Assembly: GCA_035314825.1 (NCBI GenBank)
Contig: DATFYX010000041.1
Coordinates: 1 to 46,170 of the forward strand
Length of the DNA: 46,170 nucleotides
Direction: 5' to 3'
Source: Candidatus Eremiobacteraceae bacterium
Lineage (GTDB): Bacteria; Vulcanimicrobiota; Vulcanimicrobiia; Eremiobacterales; Eremiobacteraceae
Below are positions 42,083 to 46,170 of the stretch, piece after piece. The notes below the pieces were generated by a model. That model made no database searches and was not told where the DNA came from. It saw nothing but the letters and a program-made list of their open reading frames with translations. Positions within the stretch are counted from its first letter, which is position 1, and every line of letters begins with the position of its first letter. The translations under genes were made by a program, and so were the position numbers.

Positions 42083-42111
42083 GCCCGCGCTCAAGAGCGC
42101 GCGACTACATC
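42083..42111 (-). repeat. Family 2 REP-like palindrome, copy 2
   Basis: CGCGCTC-AA-GAGCGCG with 7-bp perfect arms, then GACTACAT (GTAG head on the minus strand). It differs from copy 1 at one base in 29. It fills most of the 47-base gap between the convergent permease and thioesterase genes. Confidence 0.9.
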
Positions 42112-42125
42112 AGTGCGAAATTACA

Positions 42126-42584
42126 TCAGGTCTTGGTGGCGCGTTTGGGAGCGGTCGTCAGCGTCTTGCCTTCGAACGCCTCGACCTGCGCTCGGCGCAG
42201 GTCCGAGATCGGGATCGAGCGCTCGGCTGCGAAATCGTACATCACCTGGACGGAATTGACCTCGGCCACGAGCGCGTGCGAGTTCGCGTCCACGATCTGC
42301 AGCTCCATCAGGAATGACGAGCGGCGCAGGTCGGTGACGCGGCAGCCGACGAGCAGCTCATCCCCGAGCTTGGCCGCGGCATGATAGCGCACGGTCAGCT
42401 CTGCGAGCACGAAATCGAAATCCTCGACGCCGGAGAGCTCGCACACCCGCATCCAATACTCGTTGCGCGCGGTCTCGCAATAGGTCAGATATGCGGCGTG
42501 ATTGACGTGCCGAAGGCCGTCGATGTCGCGGAAGACGACTGTGACCGGCCGGACGAATTTGAACCTCGATAGATCGGCGTTCAT
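42126..42584 (-). CDS. Acyl-CoA thioesterase, 4HBT hot-dog family
   Basis: 152 residues from ATG 42584, which overlaps the upstream small membrane protein stop as ATGA. The 4-hydroxybenzoyl-CoA thioesterase/YbgC signature is FRDIDGLRHVNHAAYLTYCETAR, with the catalytic Asp and the His-Val-Asn block. ELTVRYHAAAKLGDELLVG is the second conserved strand pair. It hydrolyses acyl-CoA thioesters in the cytoplasm; the chain-length preference is unknown. The C-terminal 15 residues (FEGKTLTTAPKRATK) are a basic tail. Confidence 0.88.
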   Translation of the reverse strand: MNADLSRFKFVRPVTVVFRDIDGLRHVNHAAYLTYCETARNEYWMRVCELSGVEDFDFVLAELTVRYHAAAKLGDELLVGCRVTDLRRSSFLMELQIVDANSHALVAEVNSVQVMYDFAAERSIPISDLRRAQVEAFEGKTLTTAPKRATKT

Positions 42585-42931
42585 TCGAGCTCCGGCGGCG
42601 GAGGCGGCGGCAGCCAGCGGTGCAGGATCGCGCCGGAGTACACGCCGAGAAACGGCGGCACAAGCGCGATCAACGGCTGCAACAGTTGCCCGGCAGACGG
42701 CGCGCCGAAGGGCAGCGACATGCGGTACACGATCTCCGCGATGGGCACCCAGATACCCAGCACCAGCGCCCAGCGCCATGGCGCGTCCGGGCCGATGTAG
42801 CCCAGAAGCCCGCCGAACATGAACAGCAGGACGTAGACCAGCACATCACCGGCGCCATGCAATGCTGCGTACGCGGTGATGAAGCCCAGCACGATAGAGA
42901 GGGCGGTCAGCCACAGAGTCGCGGTCCTCAC
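42581..42931 (-). CDS. Small integral membrane protein, unknown function
   Basis: 116 residues with about four hydrophobic segments: LWLTALSIVLGFITAYAAL, VLVYVLLFMFGGLLGYI, WALVLGIWVPIAEIVY and LIALVPPFLGVYSGAIL, ending in a proline-rich tail (PPPPPPELE). I recognise no family. It is coupled to the thioesterase gene by a four-base overlap. Confidence 0.75.
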   Translation of the reverse strand: MRTATLWLTALSIVLGFITAYAALHGAGDVLVYVLLFMFGGLLGYIGPDAPWRWALVLGIWVPIAEIVYRMSLPFGAPSAGQLLQPLIALVPPFLGVYSGAILHRWLPPPPPPELE

Positions 42932-42962
42932 GGGCGGCTACTTCAGCGGCCCGGCGGGACAT

Positions 42963-43355
42963 TCATGCCCCCCCGACGATGGCGTCGGCCTCTATCTCCA
43001 CGAGCACATCGGGTGCGATCAGCCGCCTCACCTCGACCATCGTGCACGCGGGCCGAACGCCGGCGAACATCTCCGCGTGCGCCCGGCCGACCGCTTCCCA
43101 TTGCGCTGCGATATCTGTGACGTAGATGCGTGTTCGCACGACGTCCTCCGGCCGGACGCCGGCCTCGTGCAGCGCGTGCGCGATGCGAGCAAGCGCCGCT
43201 TTCGCCTGCGCGTATGGGTCGGACGCGACCACCGACCCGGTCTCATCGGTGCCGGTGGTACCGGACACAAACACGTGGGCGCCCGCCCGTACGGCCCGGG
43301 CGTAGCCGACGCGACCCTCCCACGGCGAGCCGCTTGCGATGTGAAGCCGCTCCAT
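42963..43355 (-). CDS. RidA/YjgF-family protein
   Basis: 130 residues with the RidA pattern: GYARAVRAGAHVFVSGTTGT, QAKAALARIAHALHEAGVRPEDVVRTRIYVTD, and RPACTMVEVRRLIAPDVLVEIEADAI. The conserved Arg of the active pocket (RIYVTD) and the C-terminal Glu (VEIEA) are present. RidA proteins deaminate reactive enamine/imine intermediates; divergent members can have other roles. It lies 31 bases upstream of the membrane protein gene on the same strand and is divergent from the phosphorylase gene. Confidence 0.9.
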   Translation of the reverse strand: MERLHIASGSPWEGRVGYARAVRAGAHVFVSGTTGTDETGSVVASDPYAQAKAALARIAHALHEAGVRPEDVVRTRIYVTDIAAQWEAVGRAHAEMFAGVRPACTMVEVRRLIAPDVLVEIEADAIVGGA

Positions 43356-43468
43356 GGACCCCCCTTCATTAAGGACGCGGCGCGAAGGGCGCGCGCGCGC
43401 GCGTTCAAAAGAACGTGCTCATCACGCCCGCCCGCGCGTCCGAGGCGATGCGCTTTCGAAGGTCGGTC

Positions 43469-46006
43469 ATGGCCGCTACTGAGTTCACGATCGAGATCCA
43501 GCCAAAGATCCCGGAGCGGCTGGAACGCCTTGGCGAGCTGGCGCACAACCTGCGTTTCAGCTGGGACCGGACGACGCGCTCGCTCTTCGCACGGCTGAAC
43601 ACGCAGCTGTGGGAAGCGGTCGGTCATAATCCCAAAGTCTTTCTGCGCCGCGTCGAGGAGCGCCGCCTGCAGCAGGCGGCTGAGGATCCGGTCTACCTCG
43701 ACTCATACGACCGCGCGGTCTCTCGTTTCGACACGTACTTGCGCGAGACGCCGCGCGCCGACGGTGCGACGCTGGGTGCTAGCGATCTCGTGGCGTATTT
43801 CTCGGCGGAGTTCGGGTTTCACGAAAGCTTCCAGATATACTCGGGCGGCCTGGGCATCCTCGCGGCCGACCAGTGCAAGGCCGCCAGCGACATGGGGCTG
43901 CCGTTCGTCGCGGTCGGCCTGCTCTATCGCCAGGGCTACTTCCAGCAGACGATCGACGGCGACGGCAATCAGCACGCCACCTACATGCCGTCCGACGTCG
44001 CCGATCTTCCGGTCTCGCTGCCGCGCGACGCGGACGGCGAAGAGATCCGCGTGCGCGTCAACATCGGCCAGCGCGAGGTCGTGCTGCGGCCGTGGCTCGC
44101 GGAAGCAGGGCGCGTGCGGCTCATCCTGCTCGACAGCGACGTGCCCGAGAACGCGGAGGCCGATCGGCGCATCACGTATCAATTGTACGGCGGCGACATA
44201 GACACGCGCATCAAACAGGAGATCGTGTTGGGCATCGGCGGCGTGCGCGCATTGCGCGCGCTCGGGCTTGAGCCAACCGTCTGGCACATCAACGAAGGCC
44301 ACGCCGCGTTCTCGGTGCTCGAACGCTGCCGCGAATTCGTCACCTCCGGCCTCGACCTGCCGAGCGCGCTCGAGGCGGTGGCATCTGCGACGGTCTTCAC
44401 GACGCACACCCCGGTCCCGGCCGGGCATGACGTCTTCAGCATCGAGATGATCGACCACTATCTGGGTGACATCGCAAAAGAGATGGGTCTCGGCCTCAAG
44501 GACATCTCGGCGTTGGGCCTCAAGCCGGGCGATCCAGGCGGTTTCAACCAGACCGCGCTGGCGATACGCGGGTCGCGCTACGACAACGGCGTGAGCCGGA
44601 TCCATCGCGACGTGTCCGCCCAGCTGCTCGCCTCGATGTGGCCGCAGCTGCCACCCGATGAGAGCCCGTTATCGTACGTCACCAACGGCGTGCACGTCGG
44701 CACGTTCCTTGCGCGCGAGTGGGTCAATCTGTTCGACACGACGCTCGGCGCCGAATGGCGCGGGGCGCAAAAGGATCCCGAATTCTGGTATCGCCTCGAC
44801 ACCATCCCCGACCAGCTCTTCTGGAGCGTGCGCCAGCAGATCAAGGCGAACCTCATCACCGAGCTGCGCAACCGCTTGACCACGCAGTTCCGCCGCAACG
44901 GCGTGTTCGAGACGCAGATCGAGCGCACGCTGCGGCTGCTCAATCCTGACGACCCGAACGTGCTGCTCGTCGGTTTCGCACGCCGCTTCGCGACGTACAA
45001 GCGCGCGACGCTGCTGCTCACCGATCCCGAACGCTTCGCGCGCATCGTCAACGACCCGGAGCGGCCCGTCGTCTTCATCTTCGCCGGCAAGGCGCATCCC
45101 GCGGATATGCCCGGCCAAGACATGATCCGCAAACTGTACGAAGCCTCGCGCGAGCCGCAGTTCGACGGCCGCATTCTCTTGGTCGAAGGCTACGATCTCA
45201 GTCTGGCGCGCCACATGGTGTCAGGGGTCGACGTCTGGCTCAACACGCCGCGCTATCCGCTGGAAGCCAGCGGCACGTCCGGACAAAAGGCCGGCATCAA
45301 CGCGGTGCTCAACTTGAGCGTGCTCGATGGCTGGTGGGGCGAAGGCTACGACGGGCATAACGGCTGGGGCATCCGGCCGTACCCGGTCAATGCCGACATA
45401 GAGCGGCGCGATCGCGAGGAGGCCGCCAATCTGTACGACATCATCGAACACGAAGTGCTGCCGCTGTACTACGAGCGGCACGCGCTCGGCTATTCCAAAC
45501 GCTGGGTCGAGAAGTCCAAGCGCTCGATGCGCACGCTGCTGCCGCGCTTTTCCGCGTCGCGCATGGTCGCCGAGTACACGGAGAAGTTCTATCAGCGCGC
45601 GGCCGAGCACGGGCGCAAGCTCACCGCTGCCGGCGGGGCGGCGGCCGTGCAGCTAGCCGCATGGAAGGCCAACGTGCGTGCGAAGTGGGATGGCGTCGGG
45701 ATGCGCTTGCTCGACGAGCCGCCGCGCCGCGTCTCGTTCGGCAGCCATGCGCGCATCGAGACGGCCGTCAACCTCAACGGCCTCGCGCCGCAGGACGTGC
45801 GCATCGAGTGCCTGTTCGGCGACCACTCGTATCAATTCGTCGAGGCCGGACCGCTCGATGCGGGCGAGCATCGCTTCACGTTGGATCTGCGCCCCGAGCA
45901 CTGCGGGCTGGTCACCTACCGGATCAGGATGTACCCGTTCCACGAGCTGCTGGCGCATCCGCATGAGGTCGGCCTGATGATCTGGCTGTCGCACAACAAA
46001 GACTGA
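43469..46006 (+). CDS. glgP: Alpha-glucan (glycogen) phosphorylase, GT35, with N-terminal DUF3417
   Basis: 845 residues from ATG 43469, with AAGG upstream; ATG 43448 and the TTG/ATG near 43415 are alternatives. The DUF3417 domain is first (ERLERLGELAHNLRFSWD), then VAYFSAEFGFHESFQIYSGGLGILAADQ, WHINEGHAAF, and the PLP-lysine block EASGTSGQKAGINAVLNLS. This is the short bacterial/archaeal phosphorylase type, shorter in motif spacing than the E. coli enzyme. It releases glucose-1-phosphate from glucans. A glycan enzyme on the opposite strand follows, so the region is probably a glycogen-metabolism locus. Confidence 0.93.
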   Translation: MAATEFTIEIQPKIPERLERLGELAHNLRFSWDRTTRSLFARLNTQLWEAVGHNPKVFLRRVEERRLQQAAEDPVYLDSYDRAVSRFDTYLRETPRADGATLGASDLVAYFSAEFGFHESFQIYSGGLGILAADQCKAASDMGLPFVAVGLLYRQGYFQQTIDGDGNQHATYMPSDVADLPVSLPRDADGEEIRVRVNIGQREVVLRPWLAEAGRVRLILLDSDVPENAEADRRITYQLYGGDIDTRIKQEIVLGIGGVRALRALGLEPTVWHINEGHAAFSVLERCREFVTSGLDLPSALEAVASATVFTTHTPVPAGHDVFSIEMIDHYLGDIAKEMGLGLKDISALGLKPGDPGGFNQTALAIRGSRYDNGVSRIHRDVSAQLLASMWPQLPPDESPLSYVTNGVHVGTFLAREWVNLFDTTLGAEWRGAQKDPEFWYRLDTIPDQLFWSVRQQIKANLITELRNRLTTQFRRNGVFETQIERTLRLLNPDDPNVLLVGFARRFATYKRATLLLTDPERFARIVNDPERPVVFIFAGKAHPADMPGQDMIRKLYEASREPQFDGRILLVEGYDLSLARHMVSGVDVWLNTPRYPLEASGTSGQKAGINAVLNLSVLDGWWGEGYDGHNGWGIRPYPVNADIERRDREEAANLYDIIEHEVLPLYYERHALGYSKRWVEKSKRSMRTLLPRFSASRMVAEYTEKFYQRAAEHGRKLTAAGGAAAVQLAAWKANVRAKWDGVGMRLLDEPPRRVSFGSHARIETAVNLNGLAPQDVRIECLFGDHSYQFVEAGPLDAGEHRFTLDLRPEHCGLVTYRIRMYPFHELLAHPHEVGLMIWLSHNKD

Positions 46007-46170
46007 TCGCGCGCTCGGCCCGCTCGCCCGCTGCGAGCGATACGTCCCACGAGAGCGTCACGGTGGCCGCCTGCGTGATCTTCTCGAATCCCGACTCCGA
46101 ACGCGAGACCGTCACCAGCGGAGCCGTCGCAAGCGTGCATGGCGGCTGCATGGTGAGATCGACCCGGCCG
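45924..46170 (-). CDS. 3' end of a probable GH57 glycoside hydrolase (DUF1925/DUF1926 type), partial
   Basis: The minus-strand frame is open from the window edge to a stop at 45924. The part outside the phosphorylase gene reads GRVDLTMQPP, then VTVSRSESGFEKITQAATVT, then LSWDVSLAAGE, which resembles the C-terminal beta-domain of GH57 glucanotransferases/amylases (the pattern TVS.SE.GFE..YQ). Codons are GC-rich at third positions up to about 46010 and then less so, where the frame overlaps glgP by 83 bases, so the true end could be earlier or this tail may be unconserved. I recall the family from general knowledge; the fragment is short. Confidence 0.45.
   Translation of the reverse strand, partial: GRVDLTMQPPCTLATAPLVTVSRSESGFEKITQAATVTLSWDVSLAAGERAERAISLCCATARSSGRPHADAPAARGTGTS

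Noticed and set aside
43345-43356. CCGCTCCAT at the RidA start, identical to the family 1 tail
   Set aside because: There is no palindromic core next to it; nine bases can match by chance.
43389-43403. Fifteen-base alternating GC run upstream of glgP (Z-DNA-like)
   Set aside because: Short alternating GC runs are common at this base composition and nothing else supports a function.
1-46170. CRISPR arrays, tRNA/rRNA genes, prophage or complete insertion sequences
   Set aside because: I looked for regularly spaced repeats, tRNA cloverleaf cores and transposase or integrase motifs and saw none; the palindromes are dispersed, not arrayed.

Overview
The window is GC-rich, densely packed bacterial DNA with no rRNA, tRNA, CRISPR array or intact insertion sequence that I can see. 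A TonB-dependent receptor, a CBM9/DUF5916 outer-membrane barrel protein, TonB-type C-terminal domains and lipoprotein/Tat-like export signals indicate a diderm cell. An actinobacterial-style acyl-CoA carboxylase (short alpha subunit, small epsilon-like subunit), a futalosine-pathway menaquinone gene and no close match to a familiar genus suggest an uncultivated lineage. Candidatus Eremiobacterota (WPS-2) is my best guess, from general familiarity only.

Layout. 1-2.6 kb: 3' part of an S41 protease with a TonB C-terminal domain, a degenerate receiver protein and two tandem VOC proteins. 2.7-9.2 kb: propionyl/acyl-CoA carboxylase beta, epsilon-like and alpha subunits, a lipoprotein, methylmalonyl-CoA mutase large subunit and methylmalonyl-CoA epimerase, together a propionyl-CoA to succinyl-CoA route. 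9.2-15.7 kb (minus strand): a DUF4127 protein and a complete branched-chain amino-acid-type ABC transporter (LivK, H, M, G, F). 16-20.6 kb: a small secreted Cys-rich protein, a TonB-dependent receptor and a divergent cobalamin-type binding protein. 20.6-26.3 kb (minus): a peptidoglycan-recycling operon in the order nagZ, serine hydrolase, anmK, GlcNAc-kinase-like, murQ. 26.4-31.3 kb: M16 peptidase and CBM9/DUF5916 protein. 31.3-33.9 kb (minus): thiolase, MaoC hydratase, ornithine-cyclodeaminase-like protein. 34-40 kb: YmdB phosphoesterase, DUF5666-like protein, aldo/keto reductase, prolyl oligopeptidase, thioredoxin-reductase-like flavoprotein, MqnD. 40.1-46.2 kb: MIP18-family protein, ABC-2 exporter pair, thioesterase, small membrane protein, RidA, alpha-glucan phosphorylase, and the 3' end of a probable GH57 enzyme.

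The most unusual content is a set of dispersed short palindromes. Family 1 (eight copies plus one degenerate half) has the core GGTCGAAT-GA-ATTCGACC followed by GCTCCAT or GCTACAC. Read from the other strand, each is a hairpin headed by GGAG or GTAG, the layout of REP elements mobilised by RAYT transposases. Family 2 (two copies) has the core CGCGCTC-AA-GAGCGCG with the same kind of GTAG head. All orientable copies of both families point the same way. They are not confined to intergenic DNA: two lie in frame inside proteins, one supplies the only ordinary start codon of an ABC ATPase, one forms the C-terminal tail of a hydrolase, and two supply stop codons. One, followed by a T run, looks like a terminator. 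Convergent genes here usually overlap or abut at their stop codons; the only two convergent gaps each contain one of these elements.
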